Notes under the pieces: generated by a model
The model's database searches: none
What the model saw: only the letters and a program-made list of their open reading frames with translations
What the model was told of the DNA's origin: nothing
Position numbers and translations under genes: made by a program
Part shown: positions 1-5,392 of the stretch, in pieces
Position numbering within the stretch: the stretch's first letter is position 1
How the letters are laid out: every line of letters starts with the position of its first letter
Source of the DNA: Actinomycetota bacterium
GTDB taxonomy: Bacteria; Actinomycetota; Humimicrobiia; Humimicrobiales; Humimicrobiaceae
NCBI GenBank assembly: GCA_028696435.1
Contig: JAQVHC010000088.1
Span: 1 to 5,494, forward strand
Length of the DNA stretch: 5,494 nt
Direction of reading: 5' to 3'

Positions 1-30
1 CGATATAGCTACGATATAGTTATATAGTTA
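1..30. repeat. 11-base tandem repeat at the window edge
   Basis: CGATATAGCTA (1-11) and CGATATAGTTA (12-22) are tandem, followed by the partial unit TATAGTTA (23-30). The array is cut by the window edge and may continue. It lies downstream of the protease gene; no coding sequence is seen in 1-76. Confidence 0.65.
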
Positions 31-63
31 TGCAGTTGCGGATAATTTTTTTGCAAGCTTTTT

Positions 64-92
64 AAATAAAAAGCATTTATATATGCCTTTTT
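64..92 (-). terminator. Weak hairpin with U-rich tail at the end of the protease gene
   Basis: AAAAAGCAT (68-76) can pair with ATGCCTTTTT (83-92), leaving one bulged base and a six-base loop that contains the stop codon. On the minus strand the stem ends in CTTTTTATTT, so it could act as an intrinsic terminator for the block. A competing perfect 7-bp hairpin (57-63 with 68-74) overlaps it. The stem is GC-poor, so the call is tentative. Confidence 0.3.
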
Positions 93-679
93 ACAAGTTC
101 TATAAGTTCGGGAATCTTTTTTTCTATTTCATCAGTTAATTTTAAAGAAAATGTGGGTGTGTCCGCACTATCCTGTTTACTATTATTGCCAGTATTTATG
201 CCAATAAGAAATCCGTCAATTTTTATGTTGTATGCCAGCAGGAGTAACTTTAACACATCTGCAAGGCCGGTCTGGTGAAATGAGATAAAATCTCCACTAC
301 GGCATCCAGAGTCAATCATATTGTAGAAGTCCTTTAATGGTATAGAGTAAATATCGCCTTTTTTGTTGCTTTTCTTCTTATCTTTTATGGAATTATTTTT
401 TTTATTTTCATCATTGTGAGTATTAGAATTTACATTACTATCAGCGGGGAAGCCGGATGTTATTTTAAGAGCATCTATAATTATGAATTTACAGTTTTTA
501 TAGGATTCAAAAATGCTTATCAATCTGAAACCTGCAGTTGAGCCATCTACTATCAGGACATCCCGGGGGAGCCTCTCTTCTTTGAGCCTGTTTATTGTAT
601 GAACCCCTATACCTTCATCTCCAAGCAGGATATTGCCTGTGCCGAGTATAACCGTGTTTATGTTATCTGATTTTTCCAA
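77..679 (-). CDS. Hydrogenase maturation endopeptidase (HyaD/HybD family)
   Basis: This 200-aa nickel-dependent protease should remove the C-terminal tail of the large subunit after Ni-Fe insertion. The family core is clear: LGTGNILLGDEGIGV (E22), VDGSTAG (45-50), IIDA (D69) and FHQTGL (H135). E22, D69 and H135 match the nickel-binding E16, D62 and H93 of E. coli HybD. D-to-H spacing is 66 residues against 31 in HybD, and the excess is a hydrophilic Asn/Lys/Asp/Ser insert at about residues 78-108 (roughly 356-448). The start is uncertain: TTG at 679 gives a normal-length N-terminus, but no good ribosome site precedes it and no ATG or GTG is in frame before the LGTGN motif. Its obvious substrate is the large subunit in this block. 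It follows metF across a repeat-rich spacer, so it may be a read-through gene or have its own promoter. Confidence 0.9.
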   Translation of the reverse strand: MEKSDNINTVILGTGNILLGDEGIGVHTINRLKEERLPRDVLIVDGSTAGFRLISIFESYKNCKFIIIDALKITSGFPADSNVNSNTHNDENKKNNSIKDKKKSNKKGDIYSIPLKDFYNMIDSGCRSGDFISFHQTGLADVLKLLLLAYNIKIDGFLIGINTGNNSKQDSADTPTFSLKLTDEIEKKIPELIELVKRHI

Positions 680-694
680 TTTATTTTCAAGCTT

Positions 695-725
695 TATCTC
701 TATCTCTATCTATTATCTCTATCTA
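695..725. repeat. Hexanucleotide tandem repeat (TATCTC/TATCTA)
   Basis: Units TATCTC, TATCTC and TATCTA run from 695 to 712, followed by one extra T and then TATCTC and TATCTA (714-725). On the minus strand this is a GAGATA tract directly upstream of the protease start. Copy number is low, but such tracts are prone to slippage. Confidence 0.65.
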
Positions 726-742
726 TTTTTCCAGCTTTATTT

Positions 743-769
743 TTAACTATATTAACTATATTAACTATA
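743..769. repeat. Three perfect 9-base tandem repeats (TTAACTATA)
   Basis: TTAACTATA occurs three times without mismatch at 743-751, 752-760 and 761-769. It lies in the metF-protease spacer between two copies of the 15-base element. Read on the minus strand, it contains TATAGTTA, the octamer that also appears at the left edge of the window. Confidence 0.75.
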
Positions 770-801
770 TTTTAATTATTTTTTTCAGCTTTATCTTTAA
801 T

Positions 802-1713
802 CTACTTTATATTTTTAACTACTGCAGGGATGTGCCTTTCCCATCCGAGAGCCTGGATATGGACACCTGCACAATATGGTTTAATTTCATTTATAAGAGT
901 TGAAGCAATCTCAATGCACATAGAGGCTTTGTCCTGTGTTGCTTCCATCTTTTTTATAATTGCTTCCGGGACAAAAACGCCCGGCACAAATTTATTCATA
1001 TAATTTGCCATCTTTTCTGATTTTAAAAGAATGATACCGGCAAGCACAGGTACATTTATATTTTCTCTATGAATTCTTTCCATAAATTTCTTAAAAACTT
1101 CTGCATCAAATATAGCCTGGGTCTGGAAGAACTGTGCACCCTGACTTACTTTTTTCTTCATCTTTATAATTTGAAGTTCATAAGATGCTTCCGTGTCTGC
1201 ACCCGGATTTACCACTGCCCCTTTAAAGAAAGAAGGTTTCTGTGTTAACTCATTACCTGCAAGGTCTTTTCCTTCCTCCAGCGTTTTTATTGCCCACAGA
1301 AGCTGGACTGAATCAAGGTCGAACACAGGGCATGCCTGTGGGTGGTCTCCTGTGGTAGTATAATCACCGGTCAGAGCAAGGATATTTCTTATTCCCATAG
1401 CGTAAGCACTCATTAGGTCTGATTGGAGAGCGAGCCTGTTCCTGTCCCTGCAGGTAACCTGAAATATAGGGTCAAAGCCCCATTCTTTTAGGAAATGACA
1501 GCATGTAAGTGAGCCAAGACGCATTACTGAACTCTGAAGGTCGGTTACATTTATTCCATCTATGACATCTCTTAATAATTCTGCTGCATCTTTAATCTCT
1601 TCAATGTCAACCCCTTTTGGCGGGCCCAGCTCGGAGGTTATCGTAAATTTACCACTTTTTAGCGCTTTTTCAAATTTTGATTCTTCTATAGTTGTTTTTT
1701 CTAATTCTTCCAT
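802..1713 (-). CDS. metF: 5,10-methylenetetrahydrofolate reductase (MetF)
   Basis: This 303-aa flavoprotein of TIM-barrel MetF type interconverts 5,10-methylene-THF and 5-methyl-THF in the methyl branch of the Wood-Ljungdahl pathway. Visible landmarks are E28 in TSELGPP (matching the catalytic glutamate of E. coli MetF), FQVTCRDRNR (84-93), ILALTGD ending in D117 (flavin-site aspartate region), VVNPGAD (167-173), and GAQFFQTQAIFD with Q199. Length is typical of bacterial MetF. Its ATG is four bases past the metV stop, and its purine-rich ribosome site lies inside the end of metV, so translation is probably coupled. MetF partnered with MetV usually lacks a direct NAD(P)H reaction and takes electrons through MetV. 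Archaeal F420-dependent Mer is unrelated and not a match. Function confident; electron donor is inferred. Confidence 0.95.
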   Translation of the reverse strand: MEELEKTTIEESKFEKALKSGKFTITSELGPPKGVDIEEIKDAAELLRDVIDGINVTDLQSSVMRLGSLTCCHFLKEWGFDPIFQVTCRDRNRLALQSDLMSAYAMGIRNILALTGDYTTTGDHPQACPVFDLDSVQLLWAIKTLEEGKDLAGNELTQKPSFFKGAVVNPGADTEASYELQIIKMKKKVSQGAQFFQTQAIFDAEVFKKFMERIHRENINVPVLAGIILLKSEKMANYMNKFVPGVFVPEAIIKKMEATQDKASMCIEIASTLINEIKPYCAGVHIQALGWERHIPAVVKNIK

Positions 1714-1717
1714 ATTT

Positions 1718-2395
1718 TTATATCATCTCCTCTTCGTCAAGTGCCCATAATTTTGTTTTTCTTAGTTTTGCGGGAGGTAATATTTTTGAATAATCCCTCG
1801 GTGGTATAAACTGGTCTAATATATCAAGTCTATCTATCTTTTTCAGGTTCTTATAAATAAGTTCCCATGCGCAGTCTTTTTCAGGGTCTGTTTCACATTT
1901 TCCTTTGCTCTGTCCGGCGCAGGGGCCGTTTTCAAGTTTTTTAGGGCATGAAGAATACGGGCATATACCACCGGTACAATCCAGAATGCAATTACCGCAT
2001 GTGTCGCATCTTTCTGTGCCCTGCCACATACCGGTTATTCCTCCAAATGTTGTGGTATTTAGAGCCGGATGGCAGATTTTATTTAAAACTGCTGCTGAGC
2101 TCTGAACGCCAATGCCGCATGAAAAAATAAGTACAGAATCTGCATTATTTATTTCATCAGTTCTTGGTTTTATGCGGGAACGAATCAGGGCTTTCTGGCA
2201 GAGGAAATCTATTTCAAGTATTCCGGTTACCACCTTTCCTTCTTTTTCAAGCTGTTCCTTCATATCAGCAAGTACTTTCCTGCCACCGGTATTTGCGCCT
2301 TCAGGACAGCCACAGCAGCCGATGATAAAGATTTTTTTCTCATCTTTTAGTTTTAATAAAATTTCTTCTATGGGTTTAAATTCAGTTAATATCAT
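1718..2395 (-). CDS. metV: MetV-like Cys-rich subunit of methylenetetrahydrofolate reductase
   Basis: This 225-aa protein resembles MetV, the partner of MetF in acetogens. Residues about 1-115 form an N-terminal domain with a cysteine cluster (C27, C28, C30 in GCCGCPEG, then NTGG), plus C66 and C93. Residues about 117-180 carry the metal-binding region known from MTHFR C-terminal domains: C130, C133, C136, C140, then GGICP (C145), C150, NGPCAG (C159), C167 and DCAW (C175). Fifteen cysteines in total, and C-x2-C-x2-C-x3-C looks like a ferredoxin-type [4Fe-4S] site. In characterised MetVF enzymes this subunit carries metal centres that relay electrons to the MetF flavin; cluster content here is inferred. 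ATG at 2395 follows a perfect AGGAGGT with a tight 3-base gap. It sits directly between the hydrogenase and metF, where RnfC2 or HdrABC-MvhD genes accompany it in some acetogens. Confidence 0.88.
   Translation of the reverse strand: MILTEFKPIEEILLKLKDEKKIFIIGCCGCPEGANTGGRKVLADMKEQLEKEGKVVTGILEIDFLCQKALIRSRIKPRTDEINNADSVLIFSCGIGVQSSAAVLNKICHPALNTTTFGGITGMWQGTERCDTCGNCILDCTGGICPYSSCPKKLENGPCAGQSKGKCETDPEKDCAWELIYKNLKKIDRLDILDQFIPPRDYSKILPPAKLRKTKLWALDEEEMI
1727..1732 (-). promoter_or_regulatory. Displaced ribosome binding site of metF inside metV
   Basis: GAGGAG on the minus strand encodes two Glu codons near the metV C-terminus and is the only purine-rich site before metF. It lies 13 bases from the metF ATG, longer than usual. 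With a 4-base gap between stop and start, this suggests metF is translated by ribosomes finishing metV, which would help keep the two subunits equimolar. Confidence 0.5.
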
Positions 2396-2418
2396 TGGAC
2401 CTCCTAAAATATAATCTT

Positions 2419-4002
2419 TTAGACTATTCTGTATTTGCCGATGAGCTCTCCCCGTGGCGTTATCATATGAACGGCGCAGGCTGTGCAGGGGTCAAAGCTT
2501 CTTATTACCCTTAGAATTTCAATAGGGCTGTCGCTTTCTTTTATCCTGAGGCCGATTAGTGCCTGCTCATAAGGACCGGCCTGCATATCTTTATCTTTAG
2601 GTGATGCATTCCATGCAGTTGGAGTGATTACCTGGTAATTTGATATTCTGCCTTCTTTTACATTCAGCCAGTGCCCCAGCGCTCCCCTTGGCGCAGTGCA
2701 CAATCCCATTCCTTTTCCATCCCCATTTTCACCGGCAGCGGAGCTCGTATTATATTCAACTGCTGCAGGTTCTCCTGCTTTTAGCTGCATTGCCCACTTT
2801 AATAGCTCATCTGCTATTAGGCTGGCTGACAGCGCTCTTGCAAGGTGCCTTCCTGCTACAGAGTAAAAACTGGAAATATTTCCTCCGATTTCCGACAGGG
2901 TATCGTCAACAATTTTCTTAACTCCTGAATCTTTTTTGCCAAGATAAGTAGTTAGAATACTTGCGATTGGGCCAACTTCATATACTTTCCCATTATATCT
3001 CGGGGATTTAATCCAGCTGTATCCTTCCTCCTTATCGGAGGCAGGTATGGTTTCACCATCAGCAGGGTGTAAGGCTCCGTAATCATTATACCAGCTGTGA
3101 GTTACATCCTCGGTTATATTGCTGATATCAAGTTCACTATAATTATCAATATCATTTACAAGCCCACCTTTAAAAAGCACATCGCTATAGCTTCCATCGG
3201 GCGACTTGATTTTATATGATGAATCGTATGCAAGTAAGTTCTGGCATCCTTTTCCAAACTCTAAATAATCATTGTATGTTTTAGCAAGGGCCATAACATC
3301 CGGTAAGTAATAATTTTTGACAAAATCTATAATTTCTTCTGCCCTCCATATAAATTCAGTTATTTTATCGGCTGTTAATTTTCCGGATACGCCGCCGGTC
3401 ACAATAGCGGCATCATGAGGCCATTTTCCGCCAAAAAGGGTGGCTGCCTGCTGGGCTTTTCTGTAAATATCAAGAGCTTTAAGATAATGGCTTACAATAG
3501 CACCGGTTGTCCGGCTGTCAAATCTATAATCCATATAATTATCCCGGGGCAGAAATGGTGAGGAATATCCCTGCTCAAGGAAATATTTTAATGTGTTTAT
3601 ATCCCTATCGCTGTCGCTACCACTTAACTCAATAACCTTTGCGGGGTCAATATAATCCAGCCCGCTTAAGATATAAAAGTGCAGGATATGGTCTGCAATT
3701 GTTCTTGTGCCGGCTATCAGGTTTCTTAGCAGAATTCCATTTTCAGGAATTTTATCAGAAAGGCCAGCGTAATCTTCCACTGCAGTAACCGATGCTATAG
3801 CATGCGGTTCAGGACATACACCGCAAATTCTCTGGGTCAGTAGAACTGCATCCCTCGGGTCCCTTCCTTTTAATATAACTTCTATCCCCCTGAACATGGT
3901 TCCGCTGACTGCAGCATCTTTTATAATGTTGTTATCAACTGTTACTTCTACTTTAAGGTGGCCTTCTATTCTGGTAATGGGATGTATTACAATTTTTTTC
4001 AC
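2419..4002 (-). CDS. [NiFe]-hydrogenase large (catalytic) subunit
   Basis: This is the catalytic subunit (527 aa) that holds the Ni-Fe(CN)2CO site and activates H2. The N-terminal motif has the proton-gate glutamate E13 in RIEGH and nickel ligands C60 and C63 in RICGVC. The C-terminal motif DPCTACAVH supplies C506 and C509, with H512 as the expected cleavage point; the last 15 residues (513-527, starting MITPRG) should be the removable tail. Other uptake-type landmarks are YSWIKSPRY, EVGPIAS, APRGALGHW (R439) and PTAWNASPKD. L1 reads CGVCPEPHA rather than the commoner CGVCT-x-x-HA. Length is near that of group 1/2 enzymes. Translation starts at GTG (4002) behind a strong AGGAAGGTGA. The metV start lies 23 bases past the stop, so the genes are very likely co-transcribed. 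Family certain; partner assignment is inferred. Confidence 0.96.
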   Translation of the reverse strand: MKKIVIHPITRIEGHLKVEVTVDNNIIKDAAVSGTMFRGIEVILKGRDPRDAVLLTQRICGVCPEPHAIASVTAVEDYAGLSDKIPENGILLRNLIAGTRTIADHILHFYILSGLDYIDPAKVIELSGSDSDRDINTLKYFLEQGYSSPFLPRDNYMDYRFDSRTTGAIVSHYLKALDIYRKAQQAATLFGGKWPHDAAIVTGGVSGKLTADKITEFIWRAEEIIDFVKNYYLPDVMALAKTYNDYLEFGKGCQNLLAYDSSYKIKSPDGSYSDVLFKGGLVNDIDNYSELDISNITEDVTHSWYNDYGALHPADGETIPASDKEEGYSWIKSPRYNGKVYEVGPIASILTTYLGKKDSGVKKIVDDTLSEIGGNISSFYSVAGRHLARALSASLIADELLKWAMQLKAGEPAAVEYNTSSAAGENGDGKGMGLCTAPRGALGHWLNVKEGRISNYQVITPTAWNASPKDKDMQAGPYEQALIGLRIKESDSPIEILRVIRSFDPCTACAVHMITPRGELIGKYRIV

Positions 4003-4006
4003 AATT

Positions 4007-4016
4007 TCACCTTCCT
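4007..4016 (-). promoter_or_regulatory. Ribosome binding site of the large-subunit gene
   Basis: AGGAAGGTGA on the minus strand matches the 16S rRNA tail at all but one position and sits four bases before the GTG codon at 4002. It supports this non-ATG start, and the encoded MKKIVIHPITRIEGH is the expected N-terminus of the family. Confidence 0.8.
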
Positions 4017-4023
4017 GAATATT

Positions 4024-4170
4024 TCATAAATAATTATTTTTAATTTTAGCCTGATTTTCATTATCTATATTTCTGATAAATTCTTTTTTGGTATTTTTTA
4101 CATTATCGTTCTTTAGTGAATTTTTTTATTAATATAAAATTAATATAAATTTTTTAAATGATATTTTTAT
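4024..4170 (-). pseudogene. Possible decayed small ORF between the subunit genes
   Basis: AAAGGAG (4180-4186) is followed nine bases later by ATA rather than ATG. The frame then reads 13 codons (IKISFKKFILILY), two consecutive TAA codons, and 33 more open codons to TGA at 4024-4026. That stop lies about 20 bases before the large-subunit start, a normal operon spacing. The composition is Lys/Asn/Ile-rich, as expected from any AT-rich DNA, so this may be chance. No family is recognised. Confidence 0.15.
4129..4150. repeat. 11-base tandem repeat in the subunit gap
   Basis: TTAATATAAAA (4129-4139) is followed directly by TTAATATAAAT (4140-4150), with one difference. The unit length is not a multiple of three, so this duplication would have broken any reading frame crossing it. 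Confidence 0.6.
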
Positions 4171-4248
4171 GTTTCTATTCTCCTTTATTAATTTTAATTA
4201 ACCTTACCAACTTGCCCTCTTTCCACTGGTATTATTTTTGATAACTTT

Positions 4249-5157
4249 TCATTTGTTCTTTTCTTCTATTTTTATTTTTTCATTTATCTTCTTTTCATTT
4301 GATGGCACTTCAACATCTATAATTCTTTCATAAAAATCCCCGAGAAGGTCAGGGAATTCCGGTGATGTGCAGCCGCTGCAGGGAGCTCCGCTTCCAATTG
4401 CCCAGTTTGTCCTTCCATTCCATTGTCTTGTAGGACAGTCGGCATATGTTATAGGACCCTTGCACCCAAGTTCATAAAGGCAACCTTCATCCCCGAATTT
4501 TTTAGCAAATTTTCCTTCATCAAAGTAAGCTCTATTCGGGCAATTTTCATGAATTAATTTTCCGTAATATATTTTTGGTCTTTTAAAATCATCAAGCTCC
4601 AGGTTTTCCAGCCCTTTTGTAAGTATTTCTTCAATTGTGCCGAATAACCAGTCCGGGTGGGGAGGGCAGCCCGGTATGTTTACAAGTGGCGTTTTGATAT
4701 TATGGGCTAAAAAAATTTCTCCAGCGCTCTTTGCTCCGGTTGGGTTGGGATTTGCTGCCGCAATTCCTCCAAATGAAGCACAGGTTCCGAGAGCAATTAC
4801 AAGCATTGCGTTCGGGGATAGCGCCAGTGTCTCTCCGAGTATAGTGGATTTCTTACCGTCCTTTTCTCCCGTAGTGCAGTAGATTCCATTATTATCTGTT
4901 GGTATAGCACCATCTATAATTAAAATATAGCCACTTTTTTCTGCAGATTTTTCAAGTATTTCCATAGCAAGCTTCCCACTTGCGCTCATAATATTTGGGT
5001 GAAATATAAATTCAAGTTTAAATCCCGGGATTATATCCTGAAGCAGAACATTCTTTATTGAAGGATACTCAGAGCAAATTGTAGAAGTTACACAACCGGT
5101 GCAGTTTTGACCCTGAATATTAATAATGGAAATTGGCTGTATTTTTTTGTTATCCAT
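4249..5157 (-). CDS. [NiFe]-hydrogenase small subunit, cytoplasmic, three Fe-S clusters
   Basis: This is the electron-transfer subunit of a [NiFe]-hydrogenase (302 aa), which passes electrons from the Ni-Fe site to a partner. Ligands for all three clusters are visible: proximal C19, C22 (CTGC), C126 (GTCASFGG) and C164 (GCPPHPDW); distal H203, C206, C226 and C232 (GCLYELGCKGP); medial C241, C260 and C263. The position usually Pro ([3Fe-4S]) or Cys ([4Fe-4S]) in the medial site aligns with A253. CTGC rather than CTCC argues against the O2-tolerant type. There is no twin-arginine signal and no C-terminal membrane helix; the protein ends in a Lys/Glu tail (about 286-302), so it should be cytoplasmic. 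I chose ATG at 5157 because the in-frame GTG nine bases upstream lies inside the Shine-Dalgarno. The large subunit follows after a 246-base gap. Family certain; exact subgroup (group 1/2-like) not resolved. Confidence 0.95.
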   Translation of the reverse strand: MDNKKIQPISIINIQGQNCTGCVTSTICSEYPSIKNVLLQDIIPGFKLEFIFHPNIMSASGKLAMEILEKSAEKSGYILIIDGAIPTDNNGIYCTTGEKDGKKSTILGETLALSPNAMLVIALGTCASFGGIAAANPNPTGAKSAGEIFLAHNIKTPLVNIPGCPPHPDWLFGTIEEILTKGLENLELDDFKRPKIYYGKLIHENCPNRAYFDEGKFAKKFGDEGCLYELGCKGPITYADCPTRQWNGRTNWAIGSGAPCSGCTSPEFPDLLGDFYERIIDVEVPSNEKKINEKIKIEEKNK

Positions 5158-5162
5158 ATGAA

Positions 5163-5170
5163 TCACCTTT
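5163..5170 (-). promoter_or_regulatory. Ribosome binding site of the small-subunit gene
   Basis: AAAGGTGA on the minus strand lies five bases before ATG at 5157. An in-frame GTG at 5166-5164 is part of this Shine-Dalgarno sequence, so it cannot be the start. This shortens the longest ORF by three residues. Confidence 0.8.
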
Positions 5171-5186
5171 TCTTTTTATGGAATGT

Positions 5187-5215
5187 TTTAAAAATGAATT
5201 CCCCTTGTGTGTAAA
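5187..5215 (-). promoter_or_regulatory. Candidate sigma70-type promoter for the hydrogenase-MTHFR block
   Basis: On the minus strand TTTACA (5210-5215) and TTTAAA (5187-5192) are separated by 17 bases. The first matches TTGACA at five of six positions, and the second matches TATAAT at four of six. The distance to ATG at 5157 leaves a short leader containing the ribosome site. In DNA this AT-rich, such matches arise by chance, so this is only the best-placed candidate. Confidence 0.3.
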
Positions 5216-5236
5216 TTGAGTAGTTGGCCTGAAAGA

Positions 5237-5260
5237 ATGAGGGGATGAATGAAGGGATGA
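5237..5260. repeat. Two tandem 12-base repeats upstream of the promoter candidate
   Basis: ATGAGGGGATGA (5237-5248) and ATGAAGGGATGA (5249-5260) are adjacent and differ at one base. They lie about 21 bases upstream of the candidate -35 element and are the most G-rich stretch of an AT-rich leader. That position would suit a regulator binding as a tandem dimer, but no known operator is recognised. Confidence 0.6.
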
Positions 5261-5392
5261 TATATTCTTATAAAATATTATATTATTACGGTTACGGGTG
5301 TTATGAGCGATATTATATACTGGACAATCAATAAATCCTGATATTTTTGTGCTTTGTTTTGTGTTTTGCATGTGTATAAATTCAGGCATTGA

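Larger units (their letters stand above)
684..795. repeat. Three copies of a 15-base element in the metF-protease spacer
   Basis: TTTTCAAGCTTTATC (684-698), TTTTCCAGCTTTATT (727-741) and TTTTTCAGCTTTATC (781-795) are near-identical, spaced 43 and 54 bases apart. Other repeats fill the space between them, so almost the whole 680-801 spacer is repetitive. The copy nearest the protease gene abuts its start, where a ribosome site would be expected. Confidence 0.65.
4003..4248. other. AT-rich gap between the hydrogenase subunit genes
   Basis: This 246-base stretch separates the small- and large-subunit genes, which usually lie only a few bases apart. Besides the large-subunit ribosome site, it holds an 11-base tandem repeat, a short palindrome (TTAATTAAAATTAA on the minus strand) and a possible decayed small ORF. 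I see no terminator with a GC-rich stem and no clear promoter, so both subunits could still be on one transcript. Confidence 0.7.

Noticed and set aside
1..30. CRISPR array or attachment site
   Set aside because: The units are only 11 bases, adjacent without spacers, and have no tRNA or integrase nearby.
2396..2418. Terminator between the large subunit and metV
   Set aside because: The 23-base gap holds a strong ribosome site and no hairpin, so read-through is expected.
1562..4882. Several plus-strand ORFs of 60-100 codons
   Set aside because: Each lies opposite a well-supported minus-strand gene, and their translations look like antisense shadows with no recognisable motif.
2419..5157. Assignment to group 3 (Mvh/Frh) or group 4 (Ech-like) hydrogenase
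   Set aside because: The small subunit has the full distal His-Cys cluster and uptake-type motifs, and no MvhD, FrhB or complex I-like genes are present.
5312..5331. TATAAT on the minus strand with TTGATT upstream as a promoter
   Set aside because: The two hexamers are only 8 bases apart; no acceptable -35 lies at 16-18 bases, and no TG extension precedes the TATAAT.
5150..5389. 79-residue minus-strand ORF overlapping the small-subunit start
   Set aside because: It has no ribosome site, an odd His/Asn/Ser-rich composition, no family resemblance, and it runs through the leader repeats and the ribosome site of the real gene.
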